Assembly: GCA_022496205.1 (NCBI GenBank)
Contig: WTXD01000371.1
Coordinates: 1-11,034, forward strand
DNA length: 11,034 nt
Reading direction: 5' to 3'
Origin: Gloeopeniophorella convolvens
Taxonomy: Eukaryota > Basidiomycota > Agaricomycetes > Russulales
Shown here: positions 1-9,453 of the stretch, piece after piece
Layout of the letters: each line of letters opens with the position of its first letter
Numbering within the stretch: position 1 is the stretch's first letter
Program-made: the position numbers and the translations under genes
The notes under the pieces: generated by a model
Database searches by the model: none
What the model saw: only the letters and a program-made list of their open reading frames with translations
What the model was told of the DNA's origin: nothing

Positions 1-1160
1 TTACGAAGTTTAGTCAGCTTGATGCGTATTAGAAGGTAACACTCCGTGCTGCTTCCAATACTTCGAGACAAGGTGTTCAAATCATTGTCTCGATTTAGGT
101 CCGATGTGTCTGCGTCCCTCGGCTAGAGACAACGCGAAACGGTGAGCACCCCAATTTCATTTGGCGTTTTCCAGGACTTCAACTCAGTCATATGTTCGTA
201 GCTCTACCAGAGACAGACTCCTCAGGCGAATGTCGAGTTCCGTTAATGATCTCGTTGATTATACCGTCACGATGGCTGGATGCGGGCCCAAGAAGGACAT
301 AGGAGTTTGGAGCGAGCGCAACGATGCATTGCCGGTGCACGCTACTTTCTTTCTGTTGGACAGTCCCATGCTTGTCGGATCATCAGGCCTTGCGCCCTCG
401 GTTGTAAAGGCGGCTGGGCCCTGGTCGCCGCGCGGCACTTGCATGGTGTGCATGCCAAGGAGGGAGCGCAGCTGCGCATTTGTTGGAAGACAATGAGCTT
501 TGCGATGAGCTCAATATTCGACCACGCGCAGGTTTCCAATGCTGGATGAAGCCTGCGTCGGTAGCTCCACACCACTTCCGTCTAAGTTCAGGTCCCAATG
601 ACACCTGGCCTCGAGAGCGCAGAGAATGCACCTTGACAAGTCAGCTCATTGAGCGAATGCATCTCCGGATGAAAATGCCCATATCGCCGCTTGCGGACAA
701 AAGGGTCCTGCATGTGAGTATTGACGGTGTTCTGTTTGGATTCGACATTGACGTACAGATACACGAGGTGGTCCTTGACGGATGTGGGGTCGGTCAGGAG
801 CACCATCCATTATTGACCATTGTTCTCAGCACAGTGTGCTAATTTCCCGACAAACCAAGTTTCTCAAAGATGTACGGCATGTCGTTCGGCCTGCGCTAGA
901 CACTCAGAAGCTCTATCGCCATTCACGTCCGATCGACAAATACTGACACAACTCTCAAACGCCGGCGTCATGTCATCGTGCGCAAGGCTCAGCCTCGAGT
1001 GCTCACATATGGTGAATGGCATGCGCCAAACAACGGCCAACTGGACTCCACTTCTTAGCATGTTCCATATGTGCCCGCACTCATGGCGCTGCACGGGCGC
1101 GAACTGCAGCTCTAGACGTAAAGTTCCGCTTTTGTCTTTCCTGACATGGCCGAGGAGCCG
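1..1160. other. Region without a supportable gene
   Basis: I see no convincing gene here. Short open frames exist on both strands but none has a recognisable domain, and no exon chain with good splice sites can be built. The only hint of coding is on the minus strand at about 700-806, where codons after an ATG at 806 end mostly in G or C. That frame runs to a stop at 588 without becoming recognisable. It could be a decayed gene fragment or chance. Confidence 0.5.
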
Positions 1161-1170
1161 TGATGAGAGG

Positions 1171-1178
1171 TATAAATA
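1171..1178 (+). promoter_or_regulatory. TATA box of the 1237 gene
   Basis: TATAAATA lies 59 nt upstream of the ATG at 1237. This fits transcription starting about 30 nt downstream and a short 5' leader ending in AACAACATGA, a good fungal start context. No other core-promoter element is clear. Confidence 0.65.
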
Positions 1179-1236
1179 CTGTGGTGAGGTTGCATAGACC
1201 CCCCATCGTGCAGCACACTCGTACAGTCATAACAAC

Positions 1237-1781
1237 ATGAGTCTTTCCAACGTCGGTATGTATTTCTCACTTTGTTGGCGATGAGCCGGACTGACGTAGA
1301 ACACACAGAATTGGGCAAGTGGGTCGAGGGGCACCACAGAGTCTCTCAAGATGGAAAGAATGGCGAGTTTCCACGTCTACGCTATCGCTGGGCCTCCGTC
1401 TTCGGTGACAAAGCCAACCGATGGGACTTCGACATCGAGTTTCCGATTTGGGGAGTCACTTTCATCGTAAGTGACCTCCGTCATCCGACTGCGTGCGACT
1501 GCTGACCTCTATTTTCTCAGCTCAAAGGCTACGTCGATCTGACTACTCTGGAGATCGACGCAACCTTCTCTGTGAAAATTCCCATCCTCGGCACCTACAA
1601 GCTGGCAGAGGTGAAGGGCAACCTCAAAGATGGAGTTAGCGTTTCCTTTGGAATCTCCGGGATTCTTTCCGGTAAGGCGACGTTCTACGTGCGCGATGGC
1701 TGGATCTGGGTGGATCTGTCGGCGGAGATCTTTGGGACGACCTACGGCCCAGTCAGCATCAAGTTGATTCCTCTTCCGTGA
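1237..1781 (+). CDS. Small beta-rich protein of unknown function, three exons
   Basis: I do not recognise the family. The model joins 1237-1255, 1309-1466 and 1521-1781. Introns are 1256-1308 (GTATGT...CACAG, 53 nt) and 1467-1520 (GTAAGT...TCTCAG with a GCTGACC branch point, 54 nt). The product is 145 residues with no signal peptide or membrane segment, so it is probably cytosolic. From about residue 50 it alternates hydrophobic and polar residues in the manner of beta strands, with glycine turns (KIPILGTYKL, GISGILSGKATFYV, GWIWVDLSAEIFG) and a proline-rich end LIPLP. The central WASVFGDKANRWDFDIEF segment is rich in aromatic residues. The start is fixed by the ATG just after AACAAC, 59 nt below the TATA box. 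The high G/C at third positions and clean splice sites make a real gene likely. A secreted or lectin-like role cannot be read from the sequence. Confidence 0.8.
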
Positions 1782-3098
1782 GATATTTCTTGTATCCGGC
1801 ATCGATCTAGTGCTAACTTGCACGTTTTGAAGTTGAACGTTGAATCCCAAGGGGCAACGTTATCCCAATGGAAGCGTTTCTTTGTGACCCCTAGATCTCG
1901 TAACGTCAGCACATTCAGAAAACGTTGAGAAAACCCAGCGATGTATCATTTTGCCGATTGTGTAGGAGCGGGAATATCTTGTTAGTTGTTGCGGAGTCTC
2001 TTTTGTAGCACTGGTACTACTTCCTAGTATCATGTGCAACGCCTCTGCGCGATTGAACGCCAGTCTTGAATTTGTTGTGTAAAGTGGTCATGATCACACA
2101 CCTACGCCGCAGGATCCGCACACTAATTTGGTGAAGGGACGCACTGAAGTTCTGGGATCACCCGAAGTATAACCCAGATACATGTCCGCCCCATCTTCAA
2201 GAAGGGTGGGCGGTGACAAGCACGGTAATCAGTCAGACAGTGACGACAAGCCTATGGACTTCATCGGACGACGAGTCGGGCGGCGCCTGTGTCAAATTAT
2301 GTGCCGTGACTTATTCCGGTGGCCGGCTCTCACCGTGGTGCCAGGGACCCGGGCGCGCCTTGAAGCTTGATTTGCCGCCGCCGCCCGCACCGATGGTCAC
2401 CGGTCACCTCAGGATTATCCCTGTGCGACTCTATAATGCACGCATCAGGAGGTTGCTCACGCCAACTAAGATCAGGAATTTACCCCGGAATGTGTATAAT
2501 TGGACTCAAGACACGGACCAGCACGGACCCTCGAGCCCCTAGTTTGGCTGCTGGGCCGGGCTTAGGGCATGACTTCATGGTCGTAAGGCTATTGTCGACA
2601 TGTCCGTGCCTTTCCTTACTTATTCTCAGGCAAACGTTCGTCTCCGATGGTGATCAGTGACTAGTGACCCCGCGAGGTTTTGTCAGCCCGGAGATGATGG
2701 TAATACTGGGACTAACAATTTGCTCTCGATGGACAGCTCCCTCTTCCTCCCGGATCGCGGCCTTTCGACGCTATTAACGCACTCAAGTCTAGACCTGATG
2801 ACCGTTGATAGAACCGGAGTAACTCTACTGGCTGATCGTCAGATGAAAAAGGTGCGGATCAGCACTAATCAGTAATCACTCATGAGATGTCAGGTCATTC
2901 TGATTTTCGATGCTGGCAACTTCGGCCTTCTTGTGCAGCCCGTGCGGCACGTGTCGATTTGTGCCCCTCATAGTTTTCGACCGTATGTAATACAGAAAAC
3001 CTTTATGTGGCTATCCTCTTTCTCTCACTCGTCTTGTGCCTGAGTGCTGATGCGACTCAAAGTGATGCAGTGTTGTCCCGGTCACCCACACACGTGTG
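1782..3098. other. Region without a supportable gene
   Basis: Open frames here are short, overlap on several frames, and show no family motif or consistent third-position bias. No transposon termini, tRNA-like cloverleaf or tandem repeat was seen. The first 150 nt or so probably hold the 3' UTR and terminator of the 1237 gene; no sharp polyadenylation signal can be singled out. Confidence 0.5.
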
Positions 3099-3438
3099 TT
3101 ATAGCGCTCCGCTGCCAACCCATTCGGCATATTTCCAGGGTGCTTCTCCTTTGGAGAGTTGCTCTGTGACAGTTTCCATTCCTCCAGGTGAGTGTCGACG
3201 TCTGACGGCAGACTCACTGATTTGTCCAGATGACACTGACAAATGTCTAGGCAGGTCGCGGGAGCTCTGTGTTGCCCCCGCAGACATACGGGTGGCCTTG
3301 ACGAACAGCTGCACGACCACCGGACCACCCCTTGACATTTCCGTAGCGCTTCACGGTCCATGTACTCTCAGTCTCCGTTACCTTCTTGTCAATTGAGATA
3401 GTGACCGGTGCAGAGACGAGCATCTGAGTCACCATCAT
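3099..3438 (-). pseudogene. Possible decayed coding stretch, unknown family
   Basis: On the minus strand two overlapping frames look coding by composition but do not join. The first starts at ATG 3438 and reads into TISIDKKVTETESTWTVKRY. The second, in another frame from about 3338, reads GPVVVQLFVKATRMSAGATQ and continues open to 3099. The passage from one to the other near 3335-3350 would need a frameshift or an unseen intron. I cannot name a family. It may belong with the 3543-3890 frame just upstream on the same strand. The opposite strand also has a long frame over this interval, so composition alone is weak evidence. Confidence 0.2.
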
Positions 3439-3542
3439 ACATCGTTATCGCGCGATCGCGGCAATAACGTGGACAAGACAGACCCCGGTGGGTTTCCCGC
3501 CGTACCTAGGTCGCGCGCTCGGCTACCGACGGTGTCTACAAT

Positions 3543-3890
3543 CTAGACTTGAGCGGAGCCATCTTGAAGCATCATGCTGTAGGAAAAGACGACGATAGGA
3601 ATGCGGTCCATGTAGACTCCACCGGTAAGGTTGCCGACGATGGCTCCGTTGAACTTTGAGTCGAGCTGCACGAGAAAGGTTCGCCGTGAGTGACGTGTAC
3701 GCTTTCCGTGTCGCCCGCAAGTGCACTCTCGAATTAACAATGATATACGAGCACGAGCGATAGGCGAGATGAGATATCCCGCACAACGAGGGCTGCAACG
3801 ATCGTAATGTAGCATCGAATTGATGGCCCCTTCTCGGTGTACACGCACCTCGCACTTCCCAGAGTAAGGGGAGAGACCGATACTGAACAT
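3543..3890 (-). CDS. Hypothetical minus-strand gene or gene fragment
   Basis: A frame of 115 codons is open from ATG 3890 to TAG 3545-3543. Its last 40 codons, from 3665, look truly coding: they are mostly C- or G-ending and read FNGAIVGNLTGGVYMDRIPI with a hydrophobic beta-like ending. They are directly preceded by TTTCTCGTGCAG, a good 3' splice site, so the exon may start at 3665, with the sequence before it intronic. A candidate donor is GTGCGT at about 3848, after a short first exon starting MFSIGLSPYSGKCE; the implied intron of about 180 nt is long for this window. No domain is recognised. It lies about 100 nt downstream of the end of copy C on the same strand. Confidence 0.3.
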   Translation of the reverse strand: MFSIGLSPYSGKCEVRVHREGAINSMLHYDRCSPRCAGYLISPIARARISLLIRECTCGRHGKRTRHSRRTFLVQLDSKFNGAIVGNLTGGVYMDRIPIVVFSYSMMLQDGSAQV

Positions 3891-3988
3891 TAAATAAACA
3901 TTAGATACGATGAACTATACATCTCGCGCGGGTCCTGAAGCAGGACAAATGACTTGGAGGGTCGTGGGATCTTTCCGCGTGCTCGTGT

Positions 3989-5022
3989 TCATGAGAGAAG
4001 GTGATGCGCCACGCTGAGAGGCGACGAGACTAGCGCTAAACCGAAGAAGAAGCCTAGCGTAGCTCCCACCGCACCTGACCATGCTGTTCAAACGAGTCGG
4101 ATTGGAATGGGAACGAGAGGGAAAGAGCATAAACATACCGTATTGATCCGGGAGCGCCGAGCCTACCCTATAATCGTCAAGAAACTGTTTGATTCTTCGC
4201 CTAGCCTTCCCTTGTGCTCGAAACCGGCGAGTCTACCATGTAAAGGTCAATGAAGGACATAAATGTAGATGAACTCGAACTCACCCCGAACCATAACGCG
4301 TACGCCCACGCAGCCAAGCCAATATAGGTAAGTGCCCAAGTATCGAGGGATACGCCCGGAAGAAAGTGTGCAAGGAGGAAGATTGGGAGGCTGACCAATG
4401 AAGTGATGCTAAGGATTCCACGGAGCGTGAATAAAACGCCGGCAGCTGCGGAGTGTCAATGACATCGAGTCCCAAGACTACGGGAGCGGCCCAGGGTGCT
4501 CACCTCCACCAACGAAACGTTTTATAAAGTAGCGGATTGACCACACCAAGTCAACGTGGAAGAACCAATCCCAGCTCGGAGTCCTCACTCCTTCATAGAG
4601 GCCGACCCAATAGAGGCTTGAGACGGCAGAGCCGTCAGTATCACCAAGTGAATCAGAGAAGAACACTGACGCAACTGCTAGCATAGAACCGGATATCCAG
4701 TCCATGGTTATTGGCGCGACCTATTTCCCCATGTACGTCAAGACTGCCTTGACGAGGCCGAAGCTGAACACGACGGTCATGTTGAGGAGCCGGTAGCCTG
4801 TGAACTTGATCACGAGTGGCGGTGGAGAATCCAGAGCTATGAGCTGGGCATCTTCTACAAGTCCGCTGTTGAATGAGAGAAATAAAGCGCTTTCAAGTCA
4901 TGTACGTTGTTCAGACATCGGATTGGCACATACAATTCAGCTTGGCCTTGGTCCTCCTCGCGGATCAGCGGCGGCACTGCTGTTTCCGTGACATTGCCCT
5001 CGCTTCTGTTTTCGTTGGCCAT
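3989..5022 (-). pseudogene. Copy C: multi-pass membrane protein gene with an in-frame stop
   Basis: Six exons can be joined on the minus strand: 5022-4934, 4865-4671, 4616-4504, 4445-4285, 4232-4139 and 4083-3989. All introns are GT-AG and 52-68 nt. This gives 249 codons including the terminal TGA (3991-3989), but codon 78 is TAG (4723-4721). The frame aligns without gaps to copy A across the stop: both have 18 positions from the Lys after the first helix to the shared Glu/Asp-Trp, and the TAG replaces a Ser. Hydrophobic segments are near residues 54-72, 85-105, in exon 4 (SLVSLPIFLLAHFLPGV and ALTYIGLAAWAYALWF) and in exon 6 (GAVGATLGFFFGLALV). Exon 5 is basic and probably a cytoplasmic loop. 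Exons 3 and 5 have the same lengths (113 and 94 nt) as their partners in copies A and B. It has one more 5' intron than A. Readthrough, a strain-specific allele or a sequencing error remain possible. The function of the family is unknown. Confidence 0.7.
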
Positions 5023-5490
5023 ATCGGTTTGAGTCTATAGGTACATTCGCGTTATGCCGGTAGTTGCGGACGCCACAGTCGAGGAGAAGAGGAGCGAGAA
5101 CAAATCCACGGAGGGTCGGCGTCCCCGGGCCCAACACTGTGGTCGACGACGTCAGGTCGAGCGTAGACCGATGCTCCCGGCGCTTGCTGGACGGTGCCAG
5201 CCGGACGCCGTCAAACTCGCGGCCCGGGATGCGGGACCAGCCCGCTAATATTCGTGACGGCACTGATTGGCAGTGCACTGGCAAGGCGGCGCTGCCGGTG
5301 GCAACAGGGCGTCAACGGGGCCACTGGCGGCCATTGCGTCGCAACCCTTCATTCACACTGACCTCGACCAAGACTGGGAGTTTGCACCTCCCGGACCGTC
5401 GAACACATACCAACAACATACCAAGATCATGAGCTTATTATCGCGCAGTGCATCCTCCCTCTGATGTACTCGAGTATATAGGGGATACGC
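5023..5490. promoter_or_regulatory. Shared divergent upstream region of copies C and A
   Basis: These 468 nt separate the head-to-head starts of copy C (ATG 5022, minus) and copy A (ATG 5491, plus), so both promoters should lie here. The middle (about 5050-5350) is GC-rich and holds only overlapping spurious frames. A TATATA at 5475-5480 is just 11 nt from the copy A ATG, too close to serve that start. I cannot assign specific factor sites. Confidence 0.4.
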
Positions 5491-6573
5491 ATGGAGCCAG
5501 TAGCCGACCCGCCAGCACCATTACATGGACGACCCGAGCTTAAGCCTGCTGAGCGCATAGAGCTTGAGCTTGAGGTACTGTCCACATCCGACCCTGCGCC
5601 GTCGCCCATCGCTGCCGAGCTCCATACAGATGTGGCAGCCCACGCGGAGGGTCCAGAGGCAAATGATGCTGGGACCCCGCCACCATTGGGCATCAAGCTC
5701 ACCGGATACCGCCTCCTCAACATCATCGTGCTCATTGCTGTCGGGCTCGCCAAGTTCATACTGTCCCTGAAAGGTCACTCTGCCACTCCAACAGGGCTTG
5801 AGTGGATGGCTGGATCGATACTCGCTGCAATGTAAGTCTCCGCGCCATAATGCGATCTCTAGTCGGCGCTGACTTTGGACGAAGATTGTACTGGCTTGGC
5901 TTGTACGAGGCCATTGAGCCGCCCAAGTGGTTCTGGTTCCTCCATACTGACTATGCTCCTGCGATTGTTTATTCTTGCAAGTACCTCCTTAGTGGTGGTA
6001 AGGAGCCTTTATTCACATACTCTGGGTGCATCGCTGATGTGAGTGCAGTCATGCGAGCGCGAGCGCTCTACTGGGAAGTGCATCCATTCTACCTTCCTGT
6101 CGGCACCCCGGTTCCGGTACGCACGCGTGCCCCATCACATCCCGTCGCCTTTTCTACCCGGAACACCTCAATCACTTTGCTATCACGGTCGCTATCATGG
6201 TCGCTTTGTGCGATCTTGATCCTCATATTTACTAAGGTCAGTACTTTGACGCCCAATCGTACGCGAATCTGATAGCTCGAGATAAAGAGATGGCGAATCT
6301 GGAAGCCAATGTGGGTTTGGTGCCCCATAAAGTGGCTCTTCCATAAGTATGGGGCCAACTACCCTACTCCTGGACAATATCGTGAGTTTGCCGCACCGGG
6401 ATTTTTGCTTTCATCAGCCTGATGCTCATCTAGGCGTTTTAGGGCTGTTCAGTAAAGCTGGGTTCATGTCGAGCCTTCTCAGCGGGCTTGTTTTGTTAGG
6501 GCCGGTGCCATTCTTATTGTGTCTTCGTTTCTTCGCTCAGAAGGGCCGCGCAGTGCAGGATACCTCACCTTGA
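5491..6573 (+). CDS. Copy A: multi-pass membrane protein, five exons, intact frame
   Basis: Exons 5491-5831, 5885-5997, 6049-6236, 6288-6381 and 6443-6573 join to 288 codons ending in TGA. Introns are GT-AG, 51-61 nt, in phases 2, 1, 0 and 1; copies B and C share these positions. The N-terminal 65 residues are Pro/Glu/Ala-rich and probably disordered. Helices are likely at residues 72-91 (LLNIIVLIAVGLAKFIL), 105-122 (WMAGSILAAILYWLGLY), about 197-213 (ending SLCAILILIF) and 253-276 (SSLLSGLVLLGPVPFLLCL). Between them are conserved aromatic motifs: EPPKWFWFLHTDYAP (125-139) and, opening exon 4, RWRIWKPMWVW (215-225), then NYPTPGQY. No signal peptide or known domain is seen; the role is unknown. 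The acceptor at 5884 is AAG where copy B has CAG. The last acceptor is placed at 6442 by comparison with B; 6433 would add three residues. Residues 160-190 are less hydrophobic than the equivalent in B and C, so even this copy may be drifting. Confidence 0.75.
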
Positions 6574-7165
6574 TCGGTACATGGACAACCAGTCTGGAAC
6601 AAGGTTTCTTATTTATACGATACCCAGGGAATTGTCGATACAGCTATTGAATGCAGTTCACGATCTACCACAAGGTCTATCTTTATATCCATGTGTATAA
6701 GGTATTGATGAACTGCATGCTGCTTTGTGTATCCCCCAATCCACAAGAGCTTATTGGAACCATCTCCCTAACCGAGCCAATCGGTCTTGCCTTTCTTGAT
6801 GAACGCATCGATGGCGTCAGCAATGGGCACATAACCACCCTCCATATCATCGCAAAACCCGCAGTGTCTGGCCTCTCGACGAGCTCCGCAAAGGCAAGGG
6901 CAACGTCCTCTCTCTTTAGATAGCATGGGATTTTCAGGCTCGGACGAACAAAGGATGTAACCTACAGAGATGCGAGCTGTTATATGCGTGCGTCCGATGT
7001 CAACTTGGCGTCCGGTGCCGGGCTCGTCGACGAGCCCCAACGGGTGCAAGATCGTCCACGGGAACGCAGTGCGTTGCACGAGGCTCTCGTCTGCCTCATA
7101 CTTCCAATAGAAGCAGTCCCCGATCAACAGGCATGCGCGCGGAGAGAGCACTGAGCTTGTCGGCG
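5495..7165 (+). repeat. Left arm of a large inverted duplication
   Basis: This arm carries copy A, the gap after it and the 3' half of an SDR gene read on the minus strand. It matches the reverse complement of the right arm throughout, not only in exons. The gap after both stop codons starts TGATCGGTACATGG and shares blocks such as ATTGTCGATACAG and ACAAGGTCTATCTT. By hand, 5698-5856 differs from its partner at about a dozen of 159 positions, so the copies are old enough to have diverged. The outer limit is not visible because the right arm runs off the window. Confidence 0.85.
6768..7165 (-). pseudogene. NAD(P)-binding (atypical SDR) gene, 3' half, broken
   Basis: Read on the minus strand this is the C-terminal half of a fungal NAD(P)-binding Rossmann protein (NAD(P)H-binding, atypical SDR type). 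It starts near DADKLSALSARM (about 7150) and includes WKYEADESLVQRTAFPWTIL, GLVDEPGTG, IGRTHITARIS and the ending IADAIDAFIKKGKTDWLG before TAG 6770-6768. A 52-nt intron at 6965-6914 keeps a GT donor. Lesions: the frame breaks between DADK... and the WKYEAD block (small deletion near 7120-7135), and one nucleotide is missing near 6849-6853, just after the AGFA motif, so the last exon changes frame. The N-terminal half with the dinucleotide-binding glycines is absent; sequence upstream of 7165 is unrelated. It pairs as an inverted repeat with 7855-8256. The identification rests on remembered family motifs, not a search. Confidence 0.75.
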
Positions 7166-7344
7166 TCATTCTGATTCGCAAAGGAGTCCGAACGCACGCC
7201 GGCAACTGCGCTTTGCAAACTTCGGCCCGGAATGAGGCAAAAGCAATGACGCAATCTAACTTCGATCGGTCCTGCGAGCCAACTCTTGCGCCCATGAGGC
7301 TGACCGGATCCGGACTCTCTCACTGTACCGCTACGTCCGATCAT

Positions 7345-8256
7345 CAGAGCAAAGGGAAGAAGATTGTAGTTGTAGATGGCCATGGAAAGGTGTGCGCGCG
7401 CCGCGCTTAGCATAATAACCACTGGTGGCCACTGAACAGATCGCGCTGTATCTCGCACTTGCACAACTCACTCTGACCAACAAGCAATACTCGGTGACAT
7501 TTATCATCCGAAATGCAGACCAAATCCCGGATATAATCGCAGTGTCGCCCTCCATAACCCCTCTCATCCTCTCTCTAGAAGACTCGCCGGTCTCTGCTTC
7601 CGCGGAAGCATTCACAGGTGCAGACGTAGTCGTCTTCGCTGCCGGCGCAGGTGGAAAAGCAGGCGCAGAGCGACCCGCGTCATCGACTACGAGGATGCCA
7701 CCAAGACCTATGACGCATTCGAAGCGGTGCCAGGCGCGAAGCCGCACCGGCACCTGCTGCTCATCAGCGCAATCGACGTGCGCAACCCCGACCGCCGACG
7801 GCCCACGACCCGCATCTTCCCTCAGTCAGCGCTTACAACGTTGCGGCTCTGCGATTTAGACCGACGCCGACAAGGCTCTCCGCGCACATGCACAACTTGA
7901 TAATCAGAGACTACTTTCACTGAAAGTATGAGGCAGATAAGAACCTCGTGCAACGCACTGCGTTCCCGTGGACGATCCTGCTCCCGTCTGGGCTCGTCGA
8001 CGAGCCTGGCACCGGACACCTTCACATCAGACGCACGCATATAACAGCTCTGATCTCTATAGGCCGCACTCTTTGTCTGTCCGAACCTGACAAATTCATG
8101 CCATTCACACAGAGAGAACGTTGCCCTTGCCCTTGCGGAGCTCGTCGAGCGGCCGGACGCTGCGGGTTTTGCGATAGACACGGAAGGTGGTGATGTACCC
8201 ATTGCTGACGGGATCGATGCGTTCATCAAGAAGGGCGATACCGTTGGCTCGGCTAA
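7345..8256 (+). pseudogene. NAD(P)-binding (atypical SDR) gene, near full length, broken
   Basis: This plus-strand copy spans the whole family length. Exon 1 reads KKIVVVDGHGK (ending 7389). A 50-nt intron (7390-7439) leads to IALYLALAQLTLTNKQYSV, then IIRNADQIPDI and GADVVVFAAGAGGK, all Rossmann-fold strands and turns. After that come VIDYEDATKTYDAFEAVPGA, LLLISAIDVRNPD, VQRTAFPWTIL, GLVDEPGTG and IADGIDAFIKKG. Lesions: the position where a start ATG would be expected is CAG (7345-7347); the first glycine of the dinucleotide motif is Asp; one nucleotide is missing in 7671-7676; the Trp codon before KYEADK is TGA (7921-7923); the donor of the last intron is AT instead of GT (8059-8060); and one nucleotide is lost near 8241-8245, before the aligned stop TAA at 8254-8256. 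It cannot make the normal enzyme. An NADP-dependent reductase-like role for the parent gene is inferred from the fold only. Confidence 0.75.
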
Positions 8257-9438
8257 AGAAATGCAGTCAACGACTCTTTGTGGATTCGGGGGTACGCGAA
8301 GCAGCACGCAGTTCGTCACTACTTGTACAAATAGATACGAAGATAGACCTTGTAGCAGATTCCTTATTACAATCAATACCTGTATCGACAATCTCCTGGG
8401 TATTATATAAACAACAAATGCTGTTGCAGGTAATACTGGACGTGTTTGTCCTCGCCCATGTACCGATCAAGGTGGAGTATCCTGCGCCGCGCGGCCCTTC
8501 TGAGTAAGAAAATGAAGCTGCAGTAAGAATGCTCCCGGCCCCAATAGGACAACTCCGCTGAGAAGGCCCAATATGAATCCAGCTTTACCGAATAGTCCTA
8601 AAAACGTGGGTCCAGAGATGAGCAACTAACAAAAGCAAAAGGCCCGGCGTGGTTAACTCACGATATCGTCCAGGAGTAGGGTAGTTGACCCCATAGCTAT
8701 GGAAGAACCGCCTTATGGGGTGCCAAACCCACATTCGCTTCCATATTCGCCATTTCTATATCTTGAGCTATCAGATTCGCGTACGGTTGGGTAACAAAGT
8801 ACCGACCTCAGGAAGTATGAAGATCAAGATCCCGCAGAGCAACCACGACAGCAAAGTAGTTGAGATGTCCCGGGAAAAGGAGCGACGGGATGCGAAGGGA
8901 CACGCATGAGTACCAGAACTGGGATGCCAATGAAAAGGCAGAATGGGAGCATTTCCCAGTAGAGTGCGAGAGCTTGCATGACTGCGCACACATCAACGGC
9001 ACACCCAGAGTATGTGATCGAAGACGCCTTACCGCCACCAAGGAAGCACTTGCAAGAATAACCAATCGCAGGAGCATAGTCGGTATGGAGGAACCAGATC
9101 CATCTGGGCGGCTCAATGGCCTCGTACAAACCAAGCCAGTACAATCTGCGTCGTCCAAAGTCAGCGCCGACTGGATATCGCATTATGGCGCGGAGACTTA
9201 CATGGCAGCGAGTATCGATCCAGCCATCCACTCAAGCCCTGTCGGGGTGGCGGATTGGCCTTTCAAAGACAGTATAAACTTGGCAAGCCCGACAGCAATG
9301 AGCACGATGATGTTGAGGAGCCGGTATCCGGTGAGCTTGATACCCAATGGTGGCGGGTTCCAGCACCAATTGCCTCTGGATCCTCTGGGTCCGCCGCATG
9401 TGTATGTGGTCCGACAACGATAGTCGATAGCGCAGGGT

Positions 9439-9453
9439 CGGATGCAGACAGTA
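9439..9453. repeat. Target-site duplication, copy at the LINE 3' end
   Basis: CGGATGCAGACAGTA, directly beside the T17 tract, is identical over 15 nt to 10946-10960. The next outer base differs (T at 9438, A at 10945), which fixes the length at 15. Confidence 0.9.

Noticed and set aside
161..842. Overlapping plus-strand frames as a gene
   Set aside because: No motif, no splice chain and inconsistent codon use; competing frames on the minus strand are equally long.
3007..3396. A 129-codon plus-strand frame with a signal-peptide-like start and many cysteines
   Set aside because: It begins with GTG, not ATG; the nearby ATG at 3005 is in another frame. No usable upstream exon was found, and the minus strand of the same interval has coding-like composition.
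5475..5480. TATATA as the copy A TATA box
   Set aside because: It is only 11 nt upstream of the ATG, so a start site directed by it would fall inside the coding region.
5802..6272. A 156-codon plus-strand frame
   Set aside because: It reads through introns of copy A (5832-5884 and 5998-6048, both with conserved splice sites); only parts of it are real exons.
8860..9423. A 187-codon plus-strand frame
   Set aside because: It is antisense to exons of copy B, which show clear homology on the minus strand.
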